Origin: Fulvimonas sp. R45
GTDB taxonomy: Bacteria; Pseudomonadota; Gammaproteobacteria; Xanthomonadales; Rhodanobacteraceae
DNA: 64,000 nucleotides
Direction: 5' to 3'
Assembly (NCBI RefSeq): GCF_030504985.1
Contig: NZ_JASERU010000007.1
Location: forward strand, 142,521-206,520
Part shown: positions 46,558-55,570 of the stretch, one piece after another
How the letters are laid out: every line of letters starts with the position of its first letter
Position numbering within the stretch: the first letter of the stretch is position 1
Program-made: the position numbers and the translations under genes
The notes under the pieces: model-generated
The model's input: only the letters and a program-made list of their open reading frames with translations
What the model was told of the DNA's origin: nothing
The model's database searches: none

Positions 46558-48705
46558 ATGAAGCCCAAGCCGCTTGCCCTGAGCCTCGCCCTTGTCCTGG
46601 CCGCCACTACCGCGCCTGCCGCGGCCGGCGACGCCACGTCCACCGCCGCCGCGGGCACGGACACCATGCCGCCGTCGCAGGTGAAGCAGCTCGGCACGGT
46701 CGATGTCTCTGCGGCGCTGGACCAGGCGCGCAACGCGCTGTCGCCCGACACCGGCTCCAGCCAGTACGTGATCGACCAGAAGGCGATCGCGCAGCTGCCG
46801 CTGGGCGACTCGACGCCGCTCAACCAGGTGATCCTGCAGGCGCCGGGCGTGGTGCAGGATTCCTACGGCGGCCTGCACGTGCGCGGGGACCACGCCAACC
46901 TGCAGTACCGCATCGATGGCGTGATCGTGCCCGAGTCGATCTCCGGCTTCGGCCAGACCCTGGACGCGCGCACCATCCAGAGCGTGAAGCTGCTCGACGG
47001 CGCGCTGCCCGCGCAGTACGGCCTGCGCACCGCCGCGGTGGTGGACATCACCACCAAGGGCGGCCGCCAGCTCGGCAACGGCGGTAGCGTGGGCGTCACC
47101 GGCGGTTCGTTCGGCACGCTCAACCCGAACGCCTCGATCTGGGGCAGCGACGACCGCTGGAGCTGGTTCCTCACGGCGAACTACCTGGAGAGCGACGTGG
47201 GCGTCGAGAATCCCACGTCCAGCCGCAAGCCGATCCACGACCACACCCACCAGGTGAAGGCGTTCGGCGACCTCTCCTACCTGATCAACGACGACACCCG
47301 CCTCAGCTTCATGTTCGGCATGGCCAACAGCCGCTTCCAGATCCCGAACAACCCGGGCCAGGAGCCGGCCTTCGGCTACCTCGACCGGACCGGTTTCGAC
47401 TCGGCCGACCTCGACGAGCGCCAGCGCGAGCAGACCCGCTTCGGCGTGCTCTCGCTGCAGGGCAAGCTGGGCGCCACCGACTACCAGGTCTCGCTGGGCC
47501 AGCGCTATTCCAGCCTCGACTTCACGCCCGACCTGGTCGGCGACCTGATGTTCAACGGCGTGGCCTCCGCCATCGCGCGCAGCAACCGCGCCAGCACGCT
47601 GCAGGCCGACTTCGCCACCCCGCTGGGCGACCGCCACACCCTGCGCTATGGCGTCTACGGCAGCTTCGAAAGCGCGCCCAGCCGCAACGACGCCTGGGTG
47701 TTCCCGGCCGACGCCGACGGCAGCCAGACCAGCACCACGCCGGTCAACATCCTCGACGGCAACCGCATCACCGCGAAGACCTGGTCGGCCTACGTGCAGG
47801 ACGAATGGAGCATCGGCGACAAACTGACGGTGAACTACGGCCTGCGCGGCGACGTGTACAAGGCCTTCCGCACCGAAAGCCAGCTCAGCCCGCGCCTCGG
47901 GCTGGTCTACCAAGCCAGCGACAGCACCGTGCTGCACGCCGGCTACGCGCGCTACTTCACGCCGCCGGCCACCGAGGCGATCACCACGGCGAACATCGCC
48001 AAGTTCGACGGCACCACCAACGCGCTGCCCGACAACGGCAACAACACGCCGCTGGCCGAGCGCAGCGACTATTTCGACGCCGGCATCCAGCAGCACGTCG
48101 GCGACTCGCTCACGCTCGGCCTGGACACCTACTACCGCAAGGTGAGCCGCTTGCAGGACGAGGGCCAGTTCGGCGCCGCGCTGGTGTATTCCACCTTCAA
48201 CTACGCCAGGGGCCGCATCAAGGGCGCGGAATTCACCGTCAACTACGACCACGGCCCGTTCAGCGCCTACTTCAACCTGGCCGCCAGCCGCGCGATGGGC
48301 ACGCGGGTGATCACCAGCCAGTACAACTTCGACCCCGACGACCTGGCCTACGTGGCCGACCACTGGATCTTCCTCGACCACGACCAGGCGTTCTCCTCCT
48401 CCGGCGGCGTCAGCTACGCCTTCGGCGACGGCACCCGCGTCGGGGCGGACTACCTGTTCGGCAGCGGCCTGCGCAAGGACGGCGACGTGCCGAACGGCGC
48501 CTCGCTGCCGTCCTACTTCCAGCTCAACCTCAGCCTGTCGCACGACTTCAGCTTCGCCGGCACCGGCAAGCTGCATACCCAGCTGGCGCTGATCAATGCG
48601 CTGGACCGGACCTACGAGCTGCGCGACGGCAGCGGCATCGGCGTGGGCGCGCCGCAGTTCGGCCCGCGCCGCGGCGTGTACCTCAGCCTGCAGAAGGATT
48701 TCTGA
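46558..48705 (+). CDS. TonB-dependent outer-membrane receptor, probably zinc-regulated
   Basis: The 715-residue receptor has a signal peptide (about 1-24), a plug (about 65-165; LNQVILQAPGVVQDSYGGLH, then VRGDHANLQYRIDGV) and a barrel ending GVYLSLQKDF. An early extracellular loop carries H227-D-H229-T-H231, a possible metal site. A Zur-box-like palindrome lies 31 bp upstream, so zinc (or a zinc chelate) uptake under zinc limitation is the favoured role, similar to ZnuD in principle. Sequence alone does not prove the ligand. The Shine-Dalgarno sequence is weak. It is followed by a hairpin at 48718. Confidence 0.88.
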   Translation: MKPKPLALSLALVLAATTAPAAAGDATSTAAAGTDTMPPSQVKQLGTVDVSAALDQARNALSPDTGSSQYVIDQKAIAQLPLGDSTPLNQVILQAPGVVQDSYGGLHVRGDHANLQYRIDGVIVPESISGFGQTLDARTIQSVKLLDGALPAQYGLRTAAVVDITTKGGRQLGNGGSVGVTGGSFGTLNPNASIWGSDDRWSWFLTANYLESDVGVENPTSSRKPIHDHTHQVKAFGDLSYLINDDTRLSFMFGMANSRFQIPNNPGQEPAFGYLDRTGFDSADLDERQREQTRFGVLSLQGKLGATDYQVSLGQRYSSLDFTPDLVGDLMFNGVASAIARSNRASTLQADFATPLGDRHTLRYGVYGSFESAPSRNDAWVFPADADGSQTSTTPVNILDGNRITAKTWSAYVQDEWSIGDKLTVNYGLRGDVYKAFRTESQLSPRLGLVYQASDSTVLHAGYARYFTPPATEAITTANIAKFDGTTNALPDNGNNTPLAERSDYFDAGIQQHVGDSLTLGLDTYYRKVSRLQDEGQFGAALVYSTFNYARGRIKGAEFTVNYDHGPFSAYFNLAASRAMGTRVITSQYNFDPDDLAYVADHWIFLDHDQAFSSSGGVSYAFGDGTRVGADYLFGSGLRKDGDVPNGASLPSYFQLNLSLSHDFSFAGTGKLHTQLALINALDRTYELRDGSGIGVGAPQFGPRRGVYLSLQKDF

Positions 48706-48717
48706 TCCTGCCTTGCT

Positions 48718-48740
48718 CCCTCTCCCCTCCGGGGAGAGGG
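48718..48740. repeat. Perfect 10-bp hairpin after the receptor gene
   Basis: CCCTCTCCCC and GGGGAGAGGG form a perfect stem around TCC, 12 bp after the receptor stop, and are followed by CCGGGGTGAGGGG. It can act as a terminator hairpin but lacks a T-run, and its sequence is of the repetitive extragenic type. Confidence 0.55.
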
Positions 48741-48777
48741 CCGGGGTGAGGGGCCAACCTCGCGAAAACCTGTTTCA

Positions 48778-48867
48778 CCGTTCGCGTCGAACGTAGCTCG
48801 CGCCAGCGAGCGGAGTCGAAACGCCCTTCGACTCCGGCCCTTGCGGGCCTACGCTCAGGGTGAACGG
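48778..48867. repeat. 90-bp extragenic palindromic element
   Basis: Outer inverted ends CCGTTC/GAACGG enclose a perfect 10-bp stem (CGGAGTCGAA at 48811-48820, TTCGACTCCG at 48827-48836) and a small hairpin GGCCCTTGCGGGCC. The order TTCGACTCCG...CGCTCAGGGTGAACGG is that of a repeat I recall from many Xanthomonadales intergenic regions. Confidence 0.65.
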
Positions 48868-48937
48868 CGTAGGGGAAGACGACGGCCCCTCCCGGCGCAT
48901 CGGCTATCCTTGCCCCTTTGCCGAACCCGCCGCCCGC

Positions 48938-50131
48938 ATGCCCTCCCGCCTCCCCGAACCCGGCGCCGACGAACGCGCCCACTCCGACCGCCTGCTGGCG
49001 CACCTGCGCGAGCTGATCGCCGCGCATGGCCCGCTGTCGTTCGCGCAGTACATGGAGCGTTGCCTGTACGCGCCCGGGCTGGGCTACTACAGCGCCGGCA
49101 CCACCAAGTTCGGCGCAGCCGGCGACTTCGTCACCGCGCCCGAGCTGGGTGGGCTGTTCGCGCGCTGCGTGGCCAGCGCATTGCAGCCGGTGCTGGCGAT
49201 GCTGGGCGACGGGGCGGATTTCCTGGAGCTGGGCGGCGGCAGCGGCGCCTTCGCGGAAGCGGCGCTGAAGGCCTTCGCCGCCGAGGGCCCGCTGCCGCGC
49301 CGCTACCTGATCCTGGAGCCCAGCGCCGACCTGCGCGAACGCCAGCGCGAGCGCCTCGCCGCCGCACTGCCGGCGGAACTGGCGGCGCGCGTCGAGTGGC
49401 TGGACCGTCCGCCCGAACAGCCCTGGCGCGGCGTGCTGTTCGCCAACGAGGTGATCGATGCGCTGCCCACCACGCGTTTCGCGATGAAGGGCGGCGAGGT
49501 GTACGAGGAGCACGTGGTGCTGGACGGCGAAGGCGCGCTCACGCGCATCGACCGCCCCGCCGACGCGCTGGTGGCCGGCGCGGTGCGCCACGTCGAGCGT
49601 GACCTCGGCGCGGACCTCCCCGACGGCTACCGCTCCGAGATCCTGCCGCAGCTGCCGTACTGGATGCAGGCGATCGCCGGCACGCTGGAGGCGGGCGCGA
49701 TGCTGTTCGTCGACTACGGCTACGTGCGCCGCGAGTTCTACCTGCCCGAGCGCCGCGACGGCACGCTGATGGCGCATTACCGCCACCACGCCCATGGCGA
49801 CCCGCTGTGGCTGCCGGGCCTCAACGACCTCACCGCCTCGGTGGACTTCACCGCACTGGCCGAGGCCGGCAACCAGGCGGGCTTCGGCGTGGCCGCCTAC
49901 CTGCCGCAGGCGCAGTTCCTGATCGGCGCCGGCCTGCAGCAGGCCTTCGAGGACGCCCATGCGCAGGCCGCGGACGAGACCGCGCGCTACCGCCTCGCGC
50001 AGGAAGTGAAGCGGCTCACCCTGCCGGACCGGATGGGCGAGCGCTTCCAGGCGATGCTGTTCGCGCGCGGCCTGGGTGCGCTGCCGCTGCCCGCCGAACT
50101 GCTCGCCGCCGACCAGGGCGGGCGGCTGTGA
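48938..50131 (+). CDS. MidA/NDUFAF7-type SAM-dependent methyltransferase
   Basis: The 397-residue protein belongs to the DUF185/MidA family: PLSFAQYMERCLYAPGLGYY, GAAGDFVTAPELGGLFARCV, the SAM-binding ELGGGSGAFAEAAL, VLFANEVIDALPTTRF and LFVDYGYVRREFY are all hallmark segments. NDUFAF7, its mitochondrial homologue, methylates an arginine in a complex I subunit; in bacteria the target is unproven. The ATG at 48938 is preferred to an earlier in-frame ATG at 48860, which would overlap the repeat element. The stop overlaps the GTG of the next gene. Confidence 0.9.
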   Translation: MPSRLPEPGADERAHSDRLLAHLRELIAAHGPLSFAQYMERCLYAPGLGYYSAGTTKFGAAGDFVTAPELGGLFARCVASALQPVLAMLGDGADFLELGGGSGAFAEAALKAFAAEGPLPRRYLILEPSADLRERQRERLAAALPAELAARVEWLDRPPEQPWRGVLFANEVIDALPTTRFAMKGGEVYEEHVVLDGEGALTRIDRPADALVAGAVRHVERDLGADLPDGYRSEILPQLPYWMQAIAGTLEAGAMLFVDYGYVRREFYLPERRDGTLMAHYRHHAHGDPLWLPGLNDLTASVDFTALAEAGNQAGFGVAAYLPQAQFLIGAGLQQAFEDAHAQAADETARYRLAQEVKRLTLPDRMGERFQAMLFARGLGALPLPAELLAADQGGRL

Positions 50132-50523
50132 GCGAAGCGCCGCGGCGCCTGCGCTGGCACGTGGCATGGACGGTGCTGGGCGTGCTGCTGATGGCGTGGA
50201 CACTGTGGATGGCGCTGACGCCCGACCCCGGCATCGCGCTGGATTTCCCGCAGGGCGACAAGCTGCTGCACGCTTTCACCTTCACCTGCCTGATGGGCTG
50301 GTGGGGCAACGTCCACCACGGTCGCCGCGGCCGGATCGGCAGCGCCCTGCTGTGCCTGGGCTTCGGCGTCTTCATCGAGTTCGCGCAATGGCTGGACCCG
50401 CCGCGTGACGCCGACGCCTTCGACGTGCTGGCCGACGCGGTCGGCATCGCGCTGGCATGGCTGCTGCTGAAGACGCCGCTGGCCAACGTGCTGGCGGGCG
50501 TGGAGCGCATGCTGGCGCGATAG
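50128..50523 (+). CDS. VanZ-like membrane protein
   Basis: The 131-residue protein has three to four transmembrane helices and the VanZ-like pattern: DKLLHAFTFTCLMGWWG after helix 1, and a second motif FIEFAQWLDPPRDADAFDVLADAVG. VanZ in enterococci gives low-level teicoplanin resistance, but most homologues have no known role. The start is GTG within a 4-nt GTGA overlap with the MidA-type gene, so the two are coupled. It converges on cca (28-bp gap). Confidence 0.85.
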   Translation: MSEAPRRLRWHVAWTVLGVLLMAWTLWMALTPDPGIALDFPQGDKLLHAFTFTCLMGWWGNVHHGRRGRIGSALLCLGFGVFIEFAQWLDPPRDADAFDVLADAVGIALAWLLLKTPLANVLAGVERMLAR

Positions 50524-50551
50524 CCTGCGTGGCGGCCTGCACCGGCCGCGG

Positions 50552-51766
50552 TCACGCCGCCGCGATGGCCGCGATGCGCGCACGTTCCATCGCCGCGCCG
50601 ATGGCCGGCCCTTGCAGGCCCTTCGCCACGAACGGCGCGGCCGTCACCGCGGCGGCGGCGTCGCGTGCGCGGCGCAGCCGGTCGGCCTGCGGGTAGTCGT
50701 CGCGCGCGTGGCCCAGTCGGCCGCGCTTGTCCGCCAGGCAGGCGGCGAGGAAGGCCTCCAGCCGCTCGGGGCGGCGCAGCGCGTCCAGCGCGGCGAGCAG
50801 CTTCAGCACGGTGGTCGGCTTCAGCTCCAGCGCACGGTGTGCATTGAGATGCTCGCGACAGACGATCTCGGCCAGCGCCGCGTGTTCCGTCGGCACCTTC
50901 AGGCGCGCCGCCAGCGCACGCAGCGGCGCCACGCCGCGCTGCTCGTGGCCGATGTGGCGCGGCAATGCGTCGACCGGGGTCAGCGCCTTGCCGAGGTCGT
51001 GCGCCAACGCGCAGAAGCCCACCAGGTCGTCGCCCGGCGCAAGCGCGGCGGCGGCGTCCAGCACCATCTCGACGTGGATACCGGTGTCGACCTCGGGGTG
51101 GAATTCGGCGCGCTGCGGCACGCCATACAGCGCGTCGACCTCGGGGAACAGCACGCGCAGCGCGCCGGCCTCGCGCAGCACGCGCAGGAAGGCGGATGGC
51201 CGCGGCTCGGCCAGCGCCTTGCGCGTCTCCGCCCACACCCGTTCCGGCACCAGGTGGTCCACCTCGCCGTCGGCGACCATCCGGCGCAGCAGCGCCATGG
51301 TCTCGTCCGCCACGGTGAAGCCCAGCGGCGCGAAGCGCGCGGCGAAGCGCGCCACGCGCAGCAGCCGCACCGGGTCTTCCACGAAGGCGGGCGAGACGTG
51401 GCGCAGCACGCGCGCCTCGAGGTCGCGCACGCCGCCGTGGGGATCGACCAGCGCGCCGTGCTCGTCCTCGGCGATGGCGTTGATGGTGAGGTCGCGTCGC
51501 GCCAGGTCCTGCTCCAGCGTCACCGTGGGATCGGCCTGGAACACGAAGCCGTGGTAGCCGCGCCCGCTCTTGCGCTCGGTGCGCGCCAGCGCGTATTCCT
51601 CGCCGGTGTCGGGGTGCAGGAACACCGGGAAGTCCTTGCCCACCGGCCGGTAGCCCAGCGCCAGCAGATCCTCCGGACGCGCGCCTGTCACCACGTGGTC
51701 GTGGTCGACCACCGGCCGCCCCAGCAGCTTGTCGCGGACCGCGCCGCCGACGAGATAGATGCGCAT
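50552..51766 (-). CDS. cca: CCA-adding tRNA nucleotidyltransferase
   Basis: The 404-residue enzyme adds or repairs the 3'-CCA of tRNAs. The class II nucleotidyltransferase head has [34 protein letters not shown] and [10 protein letters not shown] (RRD motif); [14 protein letters not shown] is the conserved EDxxR-type region. An HD domain ([21 protein letters not shown]) marks the E. coli-type enzyme with phosphohydrolase activity. The length matches the family (~410). The ATG at 51766 puts the conserved M-x-x-Y-L-V-G-G at the N-terminus; a longer in-frame start is unlikely. Confidence 0.95.
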   Translation of the reverse strand: MRIYLVGGAVRDKLLGRPVVDHDHVVTGARPEDLLALGYRPVGKDFPVFLHPDTGEEYALARTERKSGRGYHGFVFQADPTVTLEQDLARRDLTINAIAEDEHGALVDPHGGVRDLEARVLRHVSPAFVEDPVRLLRVARFAARFAPLGFTVADETMALLRRMVADGEVDHLVPERVWAETRKALAEPRPSAFLRVLREAGALRVLFPEVDALYGVPQRAEFHPEVDTGIHVEMVLDAAAALAPGDDLVGFCALAHDLGKALTPVDALPRHIGHEQRGVAPLRALAARLKVPTEHAALAEIVCREHLNAHRALELKPTTVLKLLAALDALRRPERLEAFLAACLADKRGRLGHARDDYPQADRLRRARDAAAAVTAAPFVAKGLQGPAIGAAMERARIAAIAAA

Positions 51767-51806
51767 GCGCGGATTGTGACATGCCGGCCGCGCCGACCGG
51801 ACGACG

Positions 51807-52403
51807 TCAGTGGAAAGGATCATTGCCGTCTGGCGCCCCGCACCACTGCTGTTCGCAGGGCTCGCCGTCACCGTCGCCATCCATTTGCGCGCCCGGGCAA
51901 TATTTCAGGAAATACTTGGCTTCGGCACAGGAGTGCATCTGCGAGCAACGGGTGCGGCCATCGCAACTGAAGTCCGGGAGCGACGCCGTCGCGTGCGTCG
52001 AGTTGGTAGGAGATGAGGCGGGAGGCTTGTACTGCCCGAAACGGTTGTAGCCGTAGCCTCCGAGTGCGATAGCCAGGAGCAGGCCGAAAGTGCCAGTGAG
52101 CGAAACGGTGTCGTGCTTGCGGCGAGGCTGGCGGTCGCGGGTGCGTGGGCGTCCCCGGGGTGGCGGGTGCCGGCCCGGGCGTGTGATGCTCAACGCACGC
52201 TTGCGTCCTTGTGCGTCGGTATCGATCTCGAAGGATACCGGTTCACCGACACTCGGGCGCCGACCGTCGCGCGGAAAGGCGCTGACGTGGACGAAGACTT
52301 TCTCCAAGCCTTGCACTGGCGTGATGAAGCCGAAGCCGCGCTCGTCGTTCCATGCCGTCAGCGTGCCGTGCGTACGTGTCGTGGGGCTGGGCGTGGCGGG
52401 CAT
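51807..52403 (-). CDS. Cold-shock-domain / transmembrane / excalibur-domain fusion protein
   Basis: The 198-residue protein combines an N-terminal cold-shock domain (about 11-75; RNP1-like [10 protein letters not shown] and VFVHVSAF), a basic Arg/Pro-rich linker (76-97), one transmembrane helix (about 99-117) and a C-terminal excalibur domain (about 144-188). The last has [36 protein letters not shown] and six cysteines. The nucleic-acid-binding part should face the cytoplasm and the Ca(2+)-binding part the periplasm. Such fusions occur in related bacteria; a function is not known. Confidence 0.87.
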   Translation of the reverse strand: MPATPSPTTRTHGTLTAWNDERGFGFITPVQGLEKVFVHVSAFPRDGRRPSVGEPVSFEIDTDAQGRKRALSITRPGRHPPPRGRPRTRDRQPRRKHDTVSLTGTFGLLLAIALGGYGYNRFGQYKPPASSPTNSTHATASLPDFSCDGRTRCSQMHSCAEAKYFLKYCPGAQMDGDGDGEPCEQQWCGAPDGNDPFH

Positions 52404-52436
52404 GGTTCAGGATGGGATGGAAGCCGTGGTGGGCGC

Positions 52437-53375
52437 TCAGCGCACCGCGCGTCGCGTCGCGTCCAGCCGGCGCTGACGTGCGGGGCCGTGCAGCAGCACC
52501 GGCAGCCACGGCGTGAACGGCTGCGGGCGGAGGCCGAGCGCGGCGTAGCCGTCGACCTTGCCCACCGAATCGGTGCGCAGGGTGCGGAAGTTGTCGAGCG
52601 AGAACGGGGTGCCGGGCAGCAGGCCGGCGAGCTGCGCCTGCAGGCGGCCCAGGCCGTCGGGCAGCGGCAGGATCGGCGTGCGCAGGCCGGCGGTGTCGCG
52701 GATCGCCTTCACGATGTCGCCCAGGGCGAGCACTTCCGGGCCGTAGAGTTCGTAGCTGCGGCCGCGCGTGGCGTGTTCCTCGCGCACACAGCGGGCGATC
52801 GCCGCGGCCACGTCGCCGGCCCAGGTCGGCGCCAGCCGCGCGCGGGCGCGCGCCAGCGGCAGCACCGGCAGGCGCCGCAGCAGGGTGGCGAAGCGGTTCA
52901 CCAGGCCGTCGCCCTCGCCGAAGATCACGCTGGGCTGGTAGATCGTCCACGCCAGCCGCGAGCCTTTCACCAGCGCCTCGGCCTCGCCGCGCGTCTTGAG
53001 GTAGTTCGACAGGCCCTGGCCGGCCTTCAGCGCGCTCATCTGGTGCAGGCGCGGCACGCCGGTATCGACGCAGGCGGCGATCAGCCGGCGGGCCAGGTCC
53101 ACGTGCGCCCGGCGGAAGCTGTGCGGGCCGGACGGGTTGAGGATGCCGACCAGGTTGATCGCCGCGTCGGCGCCGCCCAGCGCCGTGCGCAATGCCGCGT
53201 CATCGTAGACGTCGGCGCTGCGCACGTGCACGCCGGGCAGCACGCCGAGCGCGCGGTGGCGCTCGCGGTTGCGCGACAGCACCAGCACCCGGTGGCCGTC
53301 GGCGGACAGGCGCGGCAGCAGGTGGCGACCGACGAAGCCGGTGCCGCCGAGCACGACCAGGCGCCGCGCCGTCAT
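52437..53375 (-). CDS. NDUFA9-like NAD(P)-binding epimerase-family protein
   Basis: The 312-residue atypical SDR has the nucleotide-binding motif VVLGGTGFVGRHLLPRL, INLVGILNPSG, QMSALKAGQGLSNYLKTRGE and VIFGEGDGLVNRFATLLRR. This is the 'complex I NDUFA9 subunit' family pattern; bacterial members bind NAD(P)H but have no firm role. Its ATG overlaps the stop of the lytic transglycosylase gene (ATGA), so the pair is co-translated. Confidence 0.88.
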   Translation of the reverse strand: MTARRLVVLGGTGFVGRHLLPRLSADGHRVLVLSRNRERHRALGVLPGVHVRSADVYDDAALRTALGGADAAINLVGILNPSGPHSFRRAHVDLARRLIAACVDTGVPRLHQMSALKAGQGLSNYLKTRGEAEALVKGSRLAWTIYQPSVIFGEGDGLVNRFATLLRRLPVLPLARARARLAPTWAGDVAAAIARCVREEHATRGRSYELYGPEVLALGDIVKAIRDTAGLRTPILPLPDGLGRLQAQLAGLLPGTPFSLDNFRTLRTDSVGKVDGYAALGLRPQPFTPWLPVLLHGPARQRRLDATRRAVR

Positions 53376-55462
53376 GGCCGCGGCGCGCTGGCGGCGCGGG
53401 CCGGCGCGGCGGTGCTGCGCGCGGCGGCCGGGGTTTCGTCGGCAGGACAGGCCACGGTCTTGCGCGAGGCCTGGACGTCCGGACGGCTGGACGGCTGCGG
53501 ATCGGTCGCGCCGGTGTAGGCCGGCATGCGCGCGCTCACCGGCAGCGCGTCGCCGTGCAGGCGCCAGTCGTAGATCACGCTGAAGGCCATCACCCGGGCC
53601 ACGTATTCGCGGGTCTCCTTGAACGGGATGGTGGCCACGAACAGGTCGGGGTTGAGGCTGCCGCGCGCGTCCAGCCAGCGGTCGACCCGGCCGGGCCCGG
53701 CGTTGTAGGCGGCGGTGGCCAGCCACGGCGCGCCGCCGAAGCGCGCGGCCAGCTGGGCCAGGTAGCGCGTGCCCAGCGCGATGTTGGTGGCGGGGTCGTA
53801 CAGGCTGTCGCCGCCGTTCCAGGCCAGGCCGTTGCGGCGCGCCACCAGCGCCCCGGTGGCGGGCACCAGCTGCATCAGGCCGCGCGCGTCGGCGCCGGAG
53901 CGCGCGTCGCTCATCCACGCGCTTTCCGCGCGCAGGATGCCGTAGGCCCAGGCCGGGTCGATGCCGGCCTGCCCGGCCTGCGCGCCCATGCCGTCCTGGC
54001 GCGCCAGCGGGAAGCGCCAGGCGTAGTAGCGCAGCATGTCGCCGTGGTTGAAGGTGAACACCGCGCGGTCGTACCAGCCCCGGCGGGTGGCGAGGTCGGC
54101 GGCCAGCTGCAGGGTGGTGGCGTCGGCGCCGGCCAGGGCGAGCGTCCATTCGCGGCGGGCGTAGCGCGGCAGGTCCACCGCGTACAGCTCGAACGCGCGG
54201 CGCAGGCCGGGCGTCGCCAGCAGGTCCTGTTCGCGCTGCGGGTCGGAAGCGGGTTCCAGCGGGCAGATCGCGTAGGGTGCGCCGATGCGGTCGGCGGCGA
54301 GGAAGCCGAAGTAGCTGGGCTGCCGCGCCAGCGCCTCGTACAGCGGCTGGGCCTGCGCGGCGCGGCCCAGTTCGCCCAGCGCGCGGGCGCGAAAGTAGCG
54401 CCATTCCTCGTCGTCCTGCTGGCTGGCGGGCATCGCCTCGATGGCGGCCAGCACGGCGCGCCAGTCCTGCTTCGCCAGCGCCACGCGCACGCGCCATTCG
54501 CGGGTGGAGTCGTCCTGCACGGCGGGCGGCAGCGCGGCCAGCCGGGCCAGCGAGCCGGGATCGAAATCGGTGGCGTGGTACAGCGCCAAGGCGTAGCGCA
54601 CGGCATCGCGCTGGGCGGCGTCGAAGCGGAAGCGCGTGCGCAGCGCCTGCCAGGCGCTGTCGGCGGCATCGGTATCGCGGCGCGCCAGCTGGCGCAGCGC
54701 GAGCGCGACGGCCTGGCGGCTGCGGCGGGTATCGGGCCAGTGCGTGGCGGCCTTCGTCGCGGCCGCGGGATCGCGCAGCGCCTGCGCCAGCCGCTGTGCC
54801 TCGGCGCTTTCGCCTTCAGGCAGCCAGGTGGCGAGCGCGGCCACCGTGCCGCCTTGGCCGGCGTCGGCGGCGCGATCGATGCGTGCCCACAGCCGGGCCG
54901 GCCTCAGCAGGCCCTGGTCGTGCGCCGCCGCCAGCACGGGATCGCAGGCGTTCGGCAGGCTGGGGCGCTGCCACAGCTCGGCCAGGTCGCGCTGGAAATC
55001 CAGCGCCGCGCCGCCGGCCAGCTTCGCCTGCAGCGCGTCGCAGGCGAGCGAGGTGTTGATGCCGGGCCGGTACAGCGCCATGAAGCCGGTCCAGTCCTTG
55101 CGCCGCGCCAGTTCCTCCAGGAACGCGCGGCGCAGGTCCTGCGCGGGGACCAGGTCGGGGTATTGCTGCAGGTAGGCCTGCACGGCGGGCCGCTGCGTGG
55201 TGCGGAGGTCGTGTTCCAGCGCGGCGGCGGGCAGGTAGGGATAGAGCGGGTAGTCATGCAGGCCGGCGGCCAGCGCGCGCCAGCCGTCGCCGCCCTGCTG
55301 GCTGGCGGCGGCCCAGGCCTGGCGGAAGGCGGCGCGCTGCTGCGCGAGCTGCGTGTCGGTGGCGTTCGTCGACTGGGCGCCGGCGCTGCCGGCGAGCAGC
55401 GCGCCGGCGAGCAGCGCGAGCAGGCGGGGGATGCGGCGCGGGGCGGGGACGGGGGCGAACAT
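53372..55462 (-). CDS. slt: Soluble lytic murein transglycosylase
   Basis: The 696-residue periplasmic enzyme has a signal peptide (about 1-31), a long helical U-shaped superhelical domain (about 35-510) and a C-terminal SLT domain with the catalytic Glu in YGILRAESAWM. ARGLMQLVPATG, TNIALGTRYLAQL and ATAAYNAGPGRVDRWL are the classic family 1 motifs. It cleaves peptidoglycan with formation of 1,6-anhydroMurNAc. AGGAG lies 7 nt before the ATG. A proline/alanine-rich tail of ~50 residues follows the SLT domain. Confidence 0.94.
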   Translation of the reverse strand: MFAPVPAPRRIPRLLALLAGALLAGSAGAQSTNATDTQLAQQRAAFRQAWAAASQQGGDGWRALAAGLHDYPLYPYLPAAALEHDLRTTQRPAVQAYLQQYPDLVPAQDLRRAFLEELARRKDWTGFMALYRPGINTSLACDALQAKLAGGAALDFQRDLAELWQRPSLPNACDPVLAAAHDQGLLRPARLWARIDRAADAGQGGTVAALATWLPEGESAEAQRLAQALRDPAAATKAATHWPDTRRSRQAVALALRQLARRDTDAADSAWQALRTRFRFDAAQRDAVRYALALYHATDFDPGSLARLAALPPAVQDDSTREWRVRVALAKQDWRAVLAAIEAMPASQQDDEEWRYFRARALGELGRAAQAQPLYEALARQPSYFGFLAADRIGAPYAICPLEPASDPQREQDLLATPGLRRAFELYAVDLPRYARREWTLALAGADATTLQLAADLATRRGWYDRAVFTFNHGDMLRYYAWRFPLARQDGMGAQAGQAGIDPAWAYGILRAESAWMSDARSGADARGLMQLVPATGALVARRNGLAWNGGDSLYDPATNIALGTRYLAQLAARFGGAPWLATAAYNAGPGRVDRWLDARGSLNPDLFVATIPFKETREYVARVMAFSVIYDWRLHGDALPVSARMPAYTGATDPQPSSRPDVQASRKTVACPADETPAAARSTAAPARAASAPRP

Positions 55463-55570
55463 GGGAGCTCCTGCAGGTGTTCCCGCCCGAGTGTAATTCA
55501 TGCGCCGTACCGGGCCGGCGCGGGTGCGCCTGCTAAGCTGGCGCGCCATTCGTCGAGCCAAGGGAGCGGC

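Noticed and set aside
53192..55570. Long in-frame extension before the GH17-like gene
   Set aside because: Antisense to the lytic transglycosylase; the real start at 55571 has a Shine-Dalgarno sequence and a transmembrane N-terminus.
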